Below, piece by piece: positions 33,551-42,249 of a stretch of 64,000 bases of DNA; position 1 is the first letter of the stretch; every line of letters begins with the position of its first letter. The position numbers were made by a program, and so were the translations under genes. The stretch comes from Methylomusa anaerophila (GTDB taxonomy: Bacteria; Bacillota; Negativicutes; Sporomusales; Sporomusaceae), in NCBI RefSeq assembly GCF_003966895.1, contig NZ_AP018449.1, positions 379,424-443,423 of the forward strand, written 5' to 3'. The notes under the pieces were generated by a model. That model saw nothing but the letters and a program-made list of their open reading frames with translations, did no database searches and was not told the origin of the DNA.

Positions 33551-33590
33551 AAAAAGCTGAACCATCCCTGGTTCAGCTTTTACTTTTTTT
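33551..33590 (+). terminator. Intrinsic terminator of lgt
   Basis: AAAAGCTGAACCA pairs with TGGTTCAGCTTTT around TCCC, followed by ACTTTTTTT. A clear rho-independent terminator about 45 nt past the lgt stop. Confidence 0.92.
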
Positions 33591-33797
33591 CACTTGGAAA
33601 TATTGCCACAAGTTCAATTTTACCCATACATCTTTGAAGACATGAGCAACAGGCAGGCGGTTCGTTTAAAATGTCTTTTCCACCCTATAGTCCGTTAGGG
33701 TGACAATAATTACCTTGAGCCTCCGGCTACCCTATATGGTATAATGTATAATCGTTGATACCTTATGTTAATTACTAAATCAAGATGGGAGCGTTTT

Positions 33798-34745
33798 ATG
33801 GACACACTTACTCACGCCTTAGTGGGCATAGCCGTAGCCGGAATATCAGGAGAACCGTTTTCTCTCAGCAACCCCATTTATCTGGCTTCCCTCATCGGCG
33901 CCCAAGCACCCGATTTTGATATTATTGCCCAGTTGGGAGGCAATGTGACCTATTTAAAACAACATCGCGCCTTTTCCCATTCAGTGCCGGGGTTATGCAT
34001 TTGGGCTTCGCTTATAACGGGAACATTTTATCTTGTCATGCCCGGGGTTTCATTACTGCAAGTATTCTTTTGGGCGTTTGCCGGTGGTGTTTCCCATATA
34101 TTGATGGATTATTTTAACGCCCATGGCGCCGCAATTATTTGGCCATTATCAAAAAGCCGAATTAGTTCGCATCTTTTAAATGTTTTCGATCCATTATTGC
34201 TAGCTTTGTTACTGATGGTCTTTATCCAGCGATGGACTCCCGGCGAGACTTCGATTGCGGTTTTTGTCATCTTGTCTGTATATATTTACCTGCGATATCA
34301 TTTACGCAAACGATCGGCAGAGTGGCTGAAACAGCAATTTTCCACTGATGAAATCGGCCGTATGCTCATGATGCCGTCATTAACGCGAATCTTCTTCTGG
34401 GATTTTGTTATTGAAACCGAGCAATATTATTTCGTCGGTCAAGTTGGCGCCATGCGCCCGATAATAAACATCCATGCGCATCTAATCAAACAAAGGGTGT
34501 CCAGTCTTACCTTGGAAGCACAAAAAACAGCTGTAGGCGAATTTTTCGCCGCATTCACTCCGTTTAGCTATTATGTTGAACAAACAACCGGCGAAAGTAT
34601 GGAAAAGCAAGTTTGCATCTATGACTTACGTTATTTTTTCCGGTCTAAATTTATGCACAGCGCCATAGTGCTCTTCGATCAGGATGAACTTCCTTATGAT
34701 TCCTACATTCACACTTACGGCAAAATAATGAAACATCCTTTGTAA
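33798..34745 (+). CDS. YdjM-type membrane-bound metal-dependent hydrolase
   Basis: A 315-residue protein of the 'LexA-binding, inner membrane-associated putative hydrolase' family (YdjM/DUF457-like). It begins MDTLTHALVGIAVAG and carries QAPDFDIIAQ, the HRAFSHS motif and SHILMDYFNAHG, which form a His/Asp metal site within a multi-helix membrane N-terminus. The C-terminal 130 residues are soluble. Function is unknown; relatives may act on phospholipids. The start ATG 33798 has GGGAGC upstream; the ORF extends 11 codons further without a better site. Possible promoter elements around 33715-33755 (TTGAGC, TATAAT with 19-bp spacing). Confidence 0.82.
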   Translation: MDTLTHALVGIAVAGISGEPFSLSNPIYLASLIGAQAPDFDIIAQLGGNVTYLKQHRAFSHSVPGLCIWASLITGTFYLVMPGVSLLQVFFWAFAGGVSHILMDYFNAHGAAIIWPLSKSRISSHLLNVFDPLLLALLLMVFIQRWTPGETSIAVFVILSVYIYLRYHLRKRSAEWLKQQFSTDEIGRMLMMPSLTRIFFWDFVIETEQYYFVGQVGAMRPIINIHAHLIKQRVSSLTLEAQKTAVGEFFAAFTPFSYYVEQTTGESMEKQVCIYDLRYFFRSKFMHSAIVLFDQDELPYDSYIHTYGKIMKHPL

Positions 34746-34838
34746 AATCTTGTCCTTAACACTATAACACGATGAGCAGAATTTATTCGATAAAGGGTAT
34801 ATAGGCTATTGCTTAACCGTTCTTACATACATTTATTC

Positions 34839-35504
34839 CTATATATTCTCCTCCCCTTTTGCTAGTAACAACATCTCACCTAATAGGATGACAAAAACGG
34901 CAAATGTCAACGGAATAGCCCAGTCCAGCCATGGATATGAAACAAGCAGCGGTTGAAGTTTCTGATCTGTTATTGCCATGCCTCCCGCTGTCCATCCCAG
35001 GAACGCTGCCCCAATTGTAATGACGACCGGCCATCTGGCCATAAGAATATGAATGACCTTGCTTCCCCAAATGATAATCGGAATACTAATAGCCAGTCCA
35101 ATAATTAATAAAACAATATTTCCTTTAGCTACTCCCGCAATTGCGATGACATTGTCAATACTCATTACCAAATCAGCAGCAATGATGGTTTTTACCGCCC
35201 CCCACAAATTTGGATTCGCGTCCAGACCCGTATGCTTTTCCTCTTCCCCGGCTAAAAGTTTCACGGCAATCCATAAAAGCGCGAATCCGCCTATTAACTG
35301 TAGGTAAGGAATGTTTAACAGAATAATTGCCAGGAGTGTGAGCACGACTCTTAGAACAACAGCACCTGCTCCACCCCAAAAGACAGCCCGCTGTTGCTGC
35401 GCCGGGGGCAAACTCCGGCTGGCTAATGCAATTACTAAGGCGTTATCACCGCTGAGTAGAAGATTGACAGTAACAATGCTGATTAAAGAAACAAACAAAT
35501 CCAT
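34839..35504 (-). CDS. TerC-family integral membrane protein (YjbE-like)
   Basis: A 221-residue membrane protein with about seven helices and the two TerC repeat motifs LLSGDNALVIALASR and VMSIDNVIAIAGVAKG, whose acidic residues form the proposed metal site. Family members (YjbE, YceF, Alx) support manganese export or metalation of secreted proteins. No yybP-ykoY-type Mn riboswitch is visible in the 150 nt upstream; instead there are three 10-bp GATATT repeats. ATG at 35502-35504 with GGAGG about 7 nt upstream. Confidence 0.9.
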   Translation of the reverse strand: MDLFVSLISIVTVNLLLSGDNALVIALASRSLPPAQQQRAVFWGGAGAVVLRVVLTLLAIILLNIPYLQLIGGFALLWIAVKLLAGEEEKHTGLDANPNLWGAVKTIIAADLVMSIDNVIAIAGVAKGNIVLLIIGLAISIPIIIWGSKVIHILMARWPVVITIGAAFLGWTAGGMAITDQKLQPLLVSYPWLDWAIPLTFAVFVILLGEMLLLAKGEENI

Positions 35505-35581
35505 GCCGCAACCTCCATCCCAGTATACGCGATTTCAATATATAGTATTCCATCACAGTCATAATATATTAACCCTTCGGC

Positions 35582-35607
35582 GATATTCAATGATATTTAA
35601 CGATATT
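35582..35607. repeat. Three GATATT repeats with exact 10-bp spacing upstream of terC
   Basis: GATATT occurs at 35582, 35592 and 35602, i.e. once per helical turn, within the pattern GATATTYRAY. This sits 80-100 bp upstream of the TerC-family gene and could be an operator or bent DNA. Confidence 0.5.
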
Positions 35608-35638
35608 TGATGTACCTCCAATACGAAACTTTTTACAA

Positions 35639-35680
35639 AAAGCAGCCAACCGGATAATTATAATATCCGGTTGGCTACTT
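35639..35680 (-). terminator. Intrinsic terminator of the MoxR/VWA operon
   Basis: On the minus strand AGCCAACCGGATA pairs with TATCCGGTTGGCT, followed by GCTTTTTGT. The first arm covers the last codons of the VWA gene, so the terminator overlaps the stop codon. Confidence 0.85.
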
Positions 35681-37034
35681 CTGTTAACTGTTCTAAATTG
35701 CGACATTCGAATATTTGGCGGCAATAAGGCTGGTATTCCTTCATAAGGCAATCTCCCTGCAGCCACTGATCAGATGGCAGCGGATTCAACCAATAAATGG
35801 CCTGCGCTCTTTCTCCGATCTTGGCGAGTTCGTCAGCCCCGCTTGCTCGCCAGTTATTTCGACCGTCACCGAAAATAATAATTTTCGTCTTTGATGATAT
35901 GGCTGACAATTCAGAATGAACGATCTGCTCCAGTACCAAATCGTAACGGGAAAGTCCTACCCGGCGACTAAACCTGTCTCTAAGATGTCTGGCTTCTAAA
36001 AAATCTTTTACGTCCTGATGCCGGAACCATTCTGTTACTTCAACAGCCTCATCAATAAAGACGAAAGAACGGACGGCGGCATATCGCCTTTGCGCAGCTT
36101 GAACCAACTGGAGCATGAAACGGCTAAATTGCTCAACGGAATTTGATACGTCACAGAAAAGCCATAAATCAACTTTACTTTTTATTCTGTCGCGGAATTT
36201 TAGACGAATTGGATAGCCGCCCGTTCTAACAACTTCTTGAAATGTACGGCGAAGATCTACTTTGCCCCGTTTGGCCCGGCGAAGACGAATGCCCGGTTTT
36301 TCGGCCAGCTTTTTGGCTAATTTAGTGATTTCCTGTTCTATCGCGCCGACCTCAACCAAAGACAATTCGCCAAACTCCCGTCGCCGGATATTGGCAAATT
36401 CGACCAAAGGCAAAATAGCTTGACGTCCAAATTGCCGAACGGCTTTTTTTTCAAGCTCTTTTCGCATGCTCTGCTCTAAAAGTTTAAAAGCATTCTGCCA
36501 TTCTCTAAATACCGATTCTTTTATCTGACCGGTGAGATATCGCCGTTCGACGCGGTTTACAGCCTCAAACCAGCGGAGACCAACCTGAGTTTCTCTGAGT
36601 TTCACCGATATCTCCTGCGGTGATGCACACTCCAGTTTCACCTGCATTATAAAATTCCGGGCCAGTTCCTCCAAAACCGGCGGCGGCTGGCTTTCGATCC
36701 GCTCTAATAATCCGTCGGCATCGCCACCGGCGCCTGAAGATCCACGTCCGCTGCCATCAGCGGTGCCGGCCCGGATGATAAGAGGATCGGTCCAATCCTT
36801 CGAAGAATCCGGCTGATGGTCAGGAGCAAGGTCAAAAAACAAGTCAAACAACGTATTGAAAATTGGGAGCTCCCACATACTTTTAACCAGGGTTGTCTCC
36901 ATGACAGCCTTGATAAGCTCCAGGCGAAAGCCAACTAATTCAAGGGCGGTCAGACAATCGGCCGCCTCCATGGTAGTTACGGAAACCCCGGCTTCCCGCA
37001 TGAGACGAACAAATTCAATTATCAGATGTTTCAT
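35658..37034 (-). CDS. VWA-domain protein, CoxE-like
   Basis: A 458-residue cytosolic protein of the CoxE-like VWA family that works with MoxR ATPases, often in cofactor insertion or protein-complex assembly. The C-terminal VWA domain starts DLWLFCDVSNSVEQFSRF, a variant MIDAS motif (D-x-S-x-S), and includes FVFIDEAVEV and IIIFGDGRNNW. The N-terminal 250 residues are helical and charged. The start is ATG at 37032-37034; an in-frame TTG 12 codons earlier follows a Lys/Phe-rich stretch and is less likely. 46 nt downstream of the MoxR gene. The target complex is unknown. Confidence 0.87.
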   Translation of the reverse strand: MKHLIIEFVRLMREAGVSVTTMEAADCLTALELVGFRLELIKAVMETTLVKSMWELPIFNTLFDLFFDLAPDHQPDSSKDWTDPLIIRAGTADGSGRGSSGAGGDADGLLERIESQPPPVLEELARNFIMQVKLECASPQEISVKLRETQVGLRWFEAVNRVERRYLTGQIKESVFREWQNAFKLLEQSMRKELEKKAVRQFGRQAILPLVEFANIRRREFGELSLVEVGAIEQEITKLAKKLAEKPGIRLRRAKRGKVDLRRTFQEVVRTGGYPIRLKFRDRIKSKVDLWLFCDVSNSVEQFSRFMLQLVQAAQRRYAAVRSFVFIDEAVEVTEWFRHQDVKDFLEARHLRDRFSRRVGLSRYDLVLEQIVHSELSAISSKTKIIIFGDGRNNWRASGADELAKIGERAQAIYWLNPLPSDQWLQGDCLMKEYQPYCRQIFECRNLEQLTEVANRIL

Positions 37035-37080
37035 GTCATTTATCCTTTTAAACTTCTTAAACTTCTTCAAGCTTTCCGTT

Positions 37081-37941
37081 TCACTTAAGCAAAAAAGGCA
37101 GCTTCTCTACTACATAGTCCCGGTCTTTGGTATACTTGAGCAGCGCTGTCAGAGTCATACGCACATTGTCCGGGATAATTTCCTGTCCAATAAGACTCAT
37201 CGCCCTCACCCAGTCCACGCTCTCTGTAACGCTGGGCGGCTTCTTCAGCGGTTGTTTACGTATATTTTGTATGAATTCTACCAGTTGCTCCATAAATTTT
37301 CGTTCAAGTCCGGGAGCATGCAATTCAACAATAGCCATTTCCCGCTCAAAATCGGGGTAATCTATATAAAAATGCAAGCATCTTCGCCGCAAGGCATCGC
37401 CTAATTCGCGGGTACTGTTGCTTGTTAATACAACATGAGGTTTGGTTACCGCACTGATTGTACCCAGTTCCGGAATGGTTACCTGCCAATCGGACAGAGC
37501 TTCCAATAAAAAACTCTCAAATTCGGGGTCACTCTTATCAATTTCATCGATTAAGAGAACAACAGGCTGAGGGCTTGTCAGTGCTTCCAGCAGTGGCCGC
37601 CGCAGTAAAAACTCCTCGGTAAAAATATGTTGACGCCCTGCTTCCCACCCCTTATCAGACAGAGCCTCTATTTGTATATACAAGAGTTGTTTCTGGTAGT
37701 TCCATTCATACAAGGCCTTGCTTTCATCCAATCCTTCATAGCATTGCAGTCGTATCAGACGTCGACCGTCCATCCTGGCCCACGCTTTGGCCAGTTCCGT
37801 TTTACCAACACCGGCAGGTCCTTCCAGCAATAAAGGCTTTTCCATCTGTTCTGCCAGAAAAAGAGTCATAACCAAAACATTTTCCGCTAGATAGCCGCTG
37901 TCGCCTAATTTTTTTTTCATAATTTCAATGGCGTCTGTCAT
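37081..37941 (-). CDS. MoxR-family AAA+ ATPase
   Basis: A 286-residue AAA+ chaperone ATPase. Walker A: LLLEGPAGVGKTELAKAWA (about 38-56); Walker B: VVLLIDEIDKSDPEFESFL; sensor 1: VVLTSNSTRELGDALRRRC, with the arginine-finger region. Forms an operon with the CoxE-like VWA protein; such pairs activate or mature partner enzymes. The start is ATG at 37939-37941 with GGAG 9-10 nt upstream. No obvious enzyme client lies beside it; the next gene upstream is an amidohydrolase, which may be unrelated. Confidence 0.93.
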   Translation of the reverse strand: MTDAIEIMKKKLGDSGYLAENVLVMTLFLAEQMEKPLLLEGPAGVGKTELAKAWARMDGRRLIRLQCYEGLDESKALYEWNYQKQLLYIQIEALSDKGWEAGRQHIFTEEFLLRRPLLEALTSPQPVVLLIDEIDKSDPEFESFLLEALSDWQVTIPELGTISAVTKPHVVLTSNSTRELGDALRRRCLHFYIDYPDFEREMAIVELHAPGLERKFMEQLVEFIQNIRKQPLKKPPSVTESVDWVRAMSLIGQEIIPDNVRMTLTALLKYTKDRDYVVEKLPFLLK

Positions 37942-38009
37942 TTTAACCAACTCCAGAAAACAATATCAATATGATTGTGAATTTTTCGCGATAGATGCCA
38001 AACCAAGGC

Positions 38010-39200
38010 TCACTGATACACCAAATGGCCGTCTTTATATACTTTGTTTATCTTGTTTAAGTTTTTGATCTCCTGTAAAGGATTGCCGTTAACCACAATG
38101 AAGTCGGCTCGCTTACCAACCTCCAGAGTACCCACTTCATCGGCAATTCCGATGGCTTGAGCGGCTAAACCGGTAGCGGCATGAATAGCCGCACCGGCAG
38201 ACAGGCCGCATTCAATTAACAGGCTGATCTCCCACCACAAGTCTCCATGCTCAACCCCTAAAGCGCCGGCATCTGTCCCCGCAACAATTCTTGCTCCCAT
38301 CTTTGCAGCCCGGCCAACCATTTCCCGATGCCGGGCATAGACAGTATGAATCCCGTCATAGGGCAGCGATTTTGTGTTATACTCTTCACTATAATCCAGC
38401 ATACGCTGAAAAGGTATTAATGTCGGAATCCAATAAGCAGAACTCCTGACAATCTCTTCAACTGTCTCTTCCTTCAGAAGTGCTCCGTGTTCCACAGTCG
38501 TTGCCCCACAGGCCAGCGCTTGGCGGACGCCTTCTATGCCGTTAGCGTGAACGGCTACCGGTTTGCCTAATTTACTCGCTTCTTTAAACAGCATTTCAGC
38601 CTCAATTCGGGATAGCTCGACCGTTCCGGCGTCTTGCCGGTTAAAATCCACGCAGCCGGTCATCATGACCTTTATGCAATCCGCCCCGGCTCTTGCTTGC
38701 TCCCGGACGGCTTTAACCATCTCTTCTGCTCCGTCCGCTTCCCGTCCGCCTGCGTAATGAAAGTGACCGCCGGTAATCGAGATTGCCCTATTGCAGGTTA
38801 GCACGCGGGGCCCGGATATTACGCTCCGTCGAACGGCCTGTTTTAACACAGTGTTTATATTATGCGGTCCGCCTAAATCCCTAATGGTGGTAACCCCATG
38901 TTGAATGGTTCTGGCAATATTCTTTACTGCCCTGATCAGGGTAATGTCTTTTTCATCTTTCCACCGCAGGCTCCGTTCCTTTAGATCAAATATCCCCTCC
39001 AAGAATAAGTGCACATGAGTATCAATTAACCCGGGCAATACGGTAAAACCGGAATAATCTACGGCATTCGCAACTTGCTCACTGGAAAAATCCCGTATTC
39101 TCCCTATAGCTATAATACGCCCCTTCTCTACGGCAAAACAAGCATCCGCCTGGGGTTCATTTCCCGTACCGTCTATCAGTAATCCTGCCTTTACCAACAT
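38010..39200 (-). CDS. Amidohydrolase-superfamily protein (imidazolonepropionase/prolidase-like)
   Basis: A 396-residue metal-dependent hydrolase. Metal ligands are visible as IDTHVHLFLEG (HxH), CIKVMMTG (Lys), VAVHANG (His), TVEHGALL (His) and GTDAG (Asp). It has the short N-terminal beta domain (MLVKAGLLIDGTGNEP) that closes with the C-terminal strand (KRADFIVVNGNPLQ). This branch includes Xaa-Pro dipeptidases and carboxypeptidases on small peptides; the natural substrate is not known. The start is ATG at 39198-39200 with AAGGAG upstream. Followed by the MoxR operon after 68 bp. Confidence 0.9.
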   Translation of the reverse strand: MLVKAGLLIDGTGNEPQADACFAVEKGRIIAIGRIRDFSSEQVANAVDYSGFTVLPGLIDTHVHLFLEGIFDLKERSLRWKDEKDITLIRAVKNIARTIQHGVTTIRDLGGPHNINTVLKQAVRRSVISGPRVLTCNRAISITGGHFHYAGGREADGAEEMVKAVREQARAGADCIKVMMTGCVDFNRQDAGTVELSRIEAEMLFKEASKLGKPVAVHANGIEGVRQALACGATTVEHGALLKEETVEEIVRSSAYWIPTLIPFQRMLDYSEEYNTKSLPYDGIHTVYARHREMVGRAAKMGARIVAGTDAGALGVEHGDLWWEISLLIECGLSAGAAIHAATGLAAQAIGIADEVGTLEVGKRADFIVVNGNPLQEIKNLNKINKVYKDGHLVYQ

Positions 39201-39315
39201 GATCCGTTCTCCTTCCAAGCTGCATTCATTCCTATTAGGTATATTTTCTATGTAGAACTGTGGATTCCCCCCCCTTTGCTTAAAATTAGCGTTTTAAAAT
39301 TATTTACTCTTTATC

Positions 39316-39344
39316 TTGACATAGAATTTTGGACTGAGTATAAT
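39316..39344 (+). promoter_or_regulatory. Consensus promoter of tRNA-Ala
   Basis: TTGACA (39316-39321), 17-bp spacer and TATAAT (39339-39344), both exact consensus, 30 bp before the tRNA. Confidence 0.9.
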
Positions 39345-39374
39345 AACAATTGTCGGAACAATTCCGGAAATCAT

Positions 39375-39450
39375 GGGGGTATAGCTCAGCTGGGAGAGCG
39401 CTTGAATGGCATTCAAGAGGCCAGCGGTTCGATCCCGCTTATCTCCACCA
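39375..39450 (+). tRNA. tRNA-Ala (anticodon GGC)
   Basis: A 76-nt cloverleaf. Acceptor GGGGGTA pairs with TATCTCC, D arm GCTC..GAGC, anticodon stem CTTGA/TCAAG with loop ATGGCAT (anticodon GGC, reading GCC/GCU), T arm AGCGG-TTCGATC-CCGCT, and encoded CCA at 39448-39450. It has its own consensus promoter and terminator. A 52-nt partial copy occurs at 43637-43688, so this tRNA looks like an attachment site. Confidence 0.97.
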
Positions 39451-39456
39451 ATAACA

Positions 39457-39492
39457 ATGAACCACAAGGCCAAAAACCTTGTGGTTTTTTCA
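39457..39492 (+). terminator. Intrinsic terminator of tRNA-Ala
   Basis: AACCACAAGG pairs with CCTTGTGGTT around CCAAAAA, followed by TTTTC. Confidence 0.92.
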
Positions 39493-39606
39493 TACCCAAC
39501 AAGACCGGGCACTTGGTACAAATTCAAATCCGGCGAAACTAAGCAGACAATGTCGGGAAAGCTTCTGAGCATTTTGATATTTTATAGATAGACAGGAGGC
39601 GATAGA

Positions 39607-40482
39607 ATGGATTGGATAACGGGGTTGCAAAAAGCAATTGACTATATCGAGGAAAATCTGATGGATGATCTCGATTATGAAAAGATTGCTGCCAAGGCAT
39701 GTGTGTCGAGCTTTCATTTTCAACGTATCTTTAGCATTATGTGCAATTATTCTCTCGGCGAATATATTCGCAACAGGCGTCTGACGCTTGCCGCTGCTGA
39801 GTTGAATCAGACCAGCATGAAAGTCATTGATGTTGCGTTGAAATATGGCTATGAATCGCCAGACAGCTTTGCCAAAGCATTTACCCGCTTTCATGGCATC
39901 ACTCCATCTGCTGCGCGCGAGCAGGGAGCAAACTTAAGATCCTTCAGCCGTCTGTCAATCAAAATATCTTTGGAAGGCGGTAATATTATGGATTATAGGA
40001 TTGAAAAGAAACGCGAATTCAAGGTCATTGGTAAATCGGAAATATTCGATACGTCGGATGAGTTTAACAGAGTTGATATCCCTGAGTTCTGGAGCAGATG
40101 CCATAAAGACGGAACAGTAAAAACGCTTTATGAGTTGTCACGGAATACTCAAAACAGCGGCATGGTTTTCGGAGTCTGCTGCGAAGATAGTTCAGCCAAT
40201 GCACACCAATTCCCGTATTTGATTGCGACAACATATGAGAGCGGTGATATTCCTAAAGGCTATACAGTAAAGGAAATCCCCGAATATACATGGGTGGTAT
40301 TCAGATGCGTCGGTGCTATGCCGAAAGCCGTTCAAGGTTTGTGGCGCCAAATTTACACTGAATTCTTCCCGACTTCGGAGTACCGCCCAGCTCATGGAAT
40401 TGATCTGGAGGCGTATTATGAAGGCAATATGGATGACATAAATTATGTCAGTGAAATCTGGATACCCGTTGAGAAAAAATAA
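39607..40482 (+). CDS. AraC-family regulator with GyrI-like effector-binding domain
   Basis: A 291-residue transcription factor. Residues 1-105 hold the two AraC helix-turn-helices (DDLDYEKIAAKACVSSFHFQ; VIDVALKYGYESPDSFAKAF), and RFHGITPSAAR closes the domain. Residues 125-291 form a GyrI-like/BacTR ligand-binding domain (YRIEKKREFKVIGKSE; EYTWVVFRCVGAMPKAVQ). Such Rob/TipA-like proteins sense drugs or other small molecules. ATG with GGAGG 8 nt upstream. First gene inside the relic region after the tRNA. Confidence 0.92.
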   Translation: MDWITGLQKAIDYIEENLMDDLDYEKIAAKACVSSFHFQRIFSIMCNYSLGEYIRNRRLTLAAAELNQTSMKVIDVALKYGYESPDSFAKAFTRFHGITPSAAREQGANLRSFSRLSIKISLEGGNIMDYRIEKKREFKVIGKSEIFDTSDEFNRVDIPEFWSRCHKDGTVKTLYELSRNTQNSGMVFGVCCEDSSANAHQFPYLIATTYESGDIPKGYTVKEIPEYTWVVFRCVGAMPKAVQGLWRQIYTEFFPTSEYRPAHGIDLEAYYEGNMDDINYVSEIWIPVEKK

Positions 40483-40489
40483 TATTTTA

Positions 40490-40965
40490 TCACGGTAGAA
40501 ACCTTTCCTGAAGGCTACGCTCCCGGCATACCGACAAAAAACTTATACCGCAATTTCGGCTTTGTGGAAACCGAAAGCGACCTTGTGGGGCTACATAATC
40601 TGCCTATTTGCCGCATGACAGCGGACTTATCGAGCGAGAAGCGCGGCGGGAGCTTTCACTATCGCTATTTCGAATTTATCAAAGAAGCGGATAAAAAATA
40701 TTGCCCCGTCTGCAATAATGAGCCTGCTCCCGCTGGACAAAGTGACATCGTTGTGAATGACAAGGTTTGGATTTGCGGGGAATACCCCGGACAAGGGCGG
40801 CTGTTTGGGCGTATTCCGCCGCAAATGCAGATTGTCAACGACTCAATTGGTAAAGTGGAGTTTACAGATGGCAAGCCGACCGTCTGGCAGAGATTAAGAG
40901 AGGGTGAAAATCATGCGAACCGAGCAGGAAATGATGGACTTGATTTTGAGCGTAGCCAAGGCTGA
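40490..40965 (+). pseudogene. Truncated GNAT-like gene with C-terminal Cys-containing extension
   Basis: One frame reads ITVETFPEGYAPGIPTKNLY then RNFGFVETE, the typical C-terminal end of a GNAT acetyltransferase (motif B), but the acetyl-CoA-binding part and start codon are missing; the preceding sequence is the end of the AraC gene. The frame continues for about 100 residues with CPVCNNEP, VWICGEYPGQGRLFGRIPPQ and KPTVWQRL, which I do not recognise. It overlaps the start of the next gene. It is probably a truncated gene, though a GTG at 40564 could start a short product. Confidence 0.6.
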
Positions 40966-41753
40966 TGAGCGCGTTCGCGCAGTATTGCTGAGCGGTTCGC
41001 GGGCGAACCCTGCCGTGCCAAAGGACAGCTACCAGGATTATGACGTCACCTATTTTGTCGCGGACATTGCGCCCTTTTACAACAATCCCGCCTGGGTGGA
41101 AGCTCACTTTGGCAAGCCGCTGATTATGCAGATGCCCGAAGCTATGCGTTATCCGACCGGAGACGGCAGCTTCAATTATATGATGATTTATCCCGATGGA
41201 AATCGCATTGACTTGAGGTTTGAGTTTACAAGTTACATAGATGAGGGAGAGCCTGCTGTTGTTCTGCTTGATAAAGACAACGGCAGCGGGTTTTTGCAGA
41301 CCCTGCCTGCCCCCGGCGATAAGCACTGGCATATCAAGCCGCCCTCGCCACTCTTTTTTTTACTCCTGCTGCAATAACTTCTGGTGGTGCCTCAACAACG
41401 TAGCAAAAGGTATCGCGCGGGATGAACTTCCTTACGTCATGCACATGCTGAACGAGGTGGTTCGCGCCGAGCTGCATTATATGATTGAATGGTACATCGG
41501 CATACAACATGGCTTCAATCTCTCTACTGGCAAGAACGGCAAGTATTTTAAGCAATATCTGCCACCGGAGCTCTACGCGCAATACGCTGCGACCTATTCC
41601 GGTAGTAATTATACCGATATTGGGACAGCGGTTGATGTGATGTGCGATTTGTTCCACACGATAGCATTGGCGGTAGCGGCGCATTTCGATTTCATCTACC
41701 GGCAGGAGGAAGAGGACGGGATGCGGGAGTATCTGAGGATGGTGAAAGAATAG
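40913..41753 (+). pseudogene. Aminoglycoside 6-adenylyltransferase-like (ANT(6)/AadE) gene with a frameshift
   Basis: The first 150 codons encode the nucleotidyltransferase domain of ANT(6)-type enzymes, with LLSGSRANP and the DYDVTYFV metal-binding Asp pair. The frame then breaks at a run of eight T (41354-41361) and hits a stop at 41375-41377. In the next frame the family resumes with CCNNFWWCLNNVAKGIARDE and continues to RMVKE, stopping at 41753. A seven-T run would restore a 280-residue protein, normal for AadE. So this is either a recent pseudogene, a phase-variable homopolymer, or a sequencing error. Start ATG 40913 with GAGAGGG upstream. Resistance is not implied. Confidence 0.82.
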
Positions 41754-41812
41754 TATAATGTCCGGAATATTATCTCGAACGAGTTTATTATACAGCCGTT
41801 CATCTTGTTGCA

Positions 41813-41977
41813 TCATAATACATTCTCCTCCAGCCACCGGGCCACGCCATCCTCATCGCAATCACCGCATATGTCATCGGCTACCGCCTTAACCTCGTCT
41901 ATCGCGGTGGATACAGCCACGCTGATACCGCATTCCCGAAGCATTTCGACGTCGTTGTAGTCCTCGCCGAAGGCGGC
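41813..41977 (-). pseudogene. C-terminal fragment of a Cof-type HAD hydrolase
   Basis: The last 55 residues, FGEDYNDVEMLRECGISVAV and then DEVKAVADDICGDCDEDGVA, match the C-terminal end of Cof-like HAD phosphatases including the motif IV GDxxND variant. The catalytic N-terminus is absent. Part of the relic region. Confidence 0.78.
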
Positions 41978-42026
41978 GACAAGGAGCAGAAATTTTATGA
42001 TGACATCAGAGCAATCGGTCACTTGA

Positions 42027-42125
42027 CGATACATTGACGACGGAGTTTCGGGAACGAGTTTTCACCGTCCGGGCTTCGACCGGATGATTGAGGACGCGAA
42101 AGCGGGGAAAATCAACGTACAGTAA
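42027..42125 (+). pseudogene. Fragment of a serine recombinase (TnpX/Tn4451-like)
   Basis: In one frame the minimal remnant reads RYIDDGVSGTSFHRPGFDRM and then IEDAKAGKINV, the well-conserved segment after the catalytic serine region in large serine recombinases, followed at once by a stop. Neither N-terminus nor the zinc and coiled-coil regions remain. It shows that a mobile element carrying its own recombinase was once present here. Confidence 0.75.
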
Positions 42126-42170
42126 CAGAAATAATAAAGCGTTGCGTTTTATAAAATTACGGCGATCTCC

Positions 42171-42202
42171 AAAAAAAATAGCCGGCTGCCGCCGGCTATT
42201 TT
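42171..42202 (-). terminator. Bidirectional intrinsic terminator
   Basis: ATAGCCGGC and GCCGGCTAT pair around TGCC, flanked by A-run 42171-42178 and TTTT. On the minus strand it ends the ATPase gene at 42250. Confidence 0.88.
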
Positions 42203-42249
42203 CATTATTTTCATGCAGAAATCAACTCATCAATACCATCGCATCAGGT

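Noticed and set aside
38010..39200. Assignment of the amidohydrolase to hutI (imidazolonepropionase)
   Set aside because: No other hut genes nearby and the motifs fit the broader dipeptidase-like branch equally well.
39276..39591. ORFs covering the tRNA-Ala region on both strands
   Set aside because: Typical false ORFs over a tRNA gene, its promoter and terminator.
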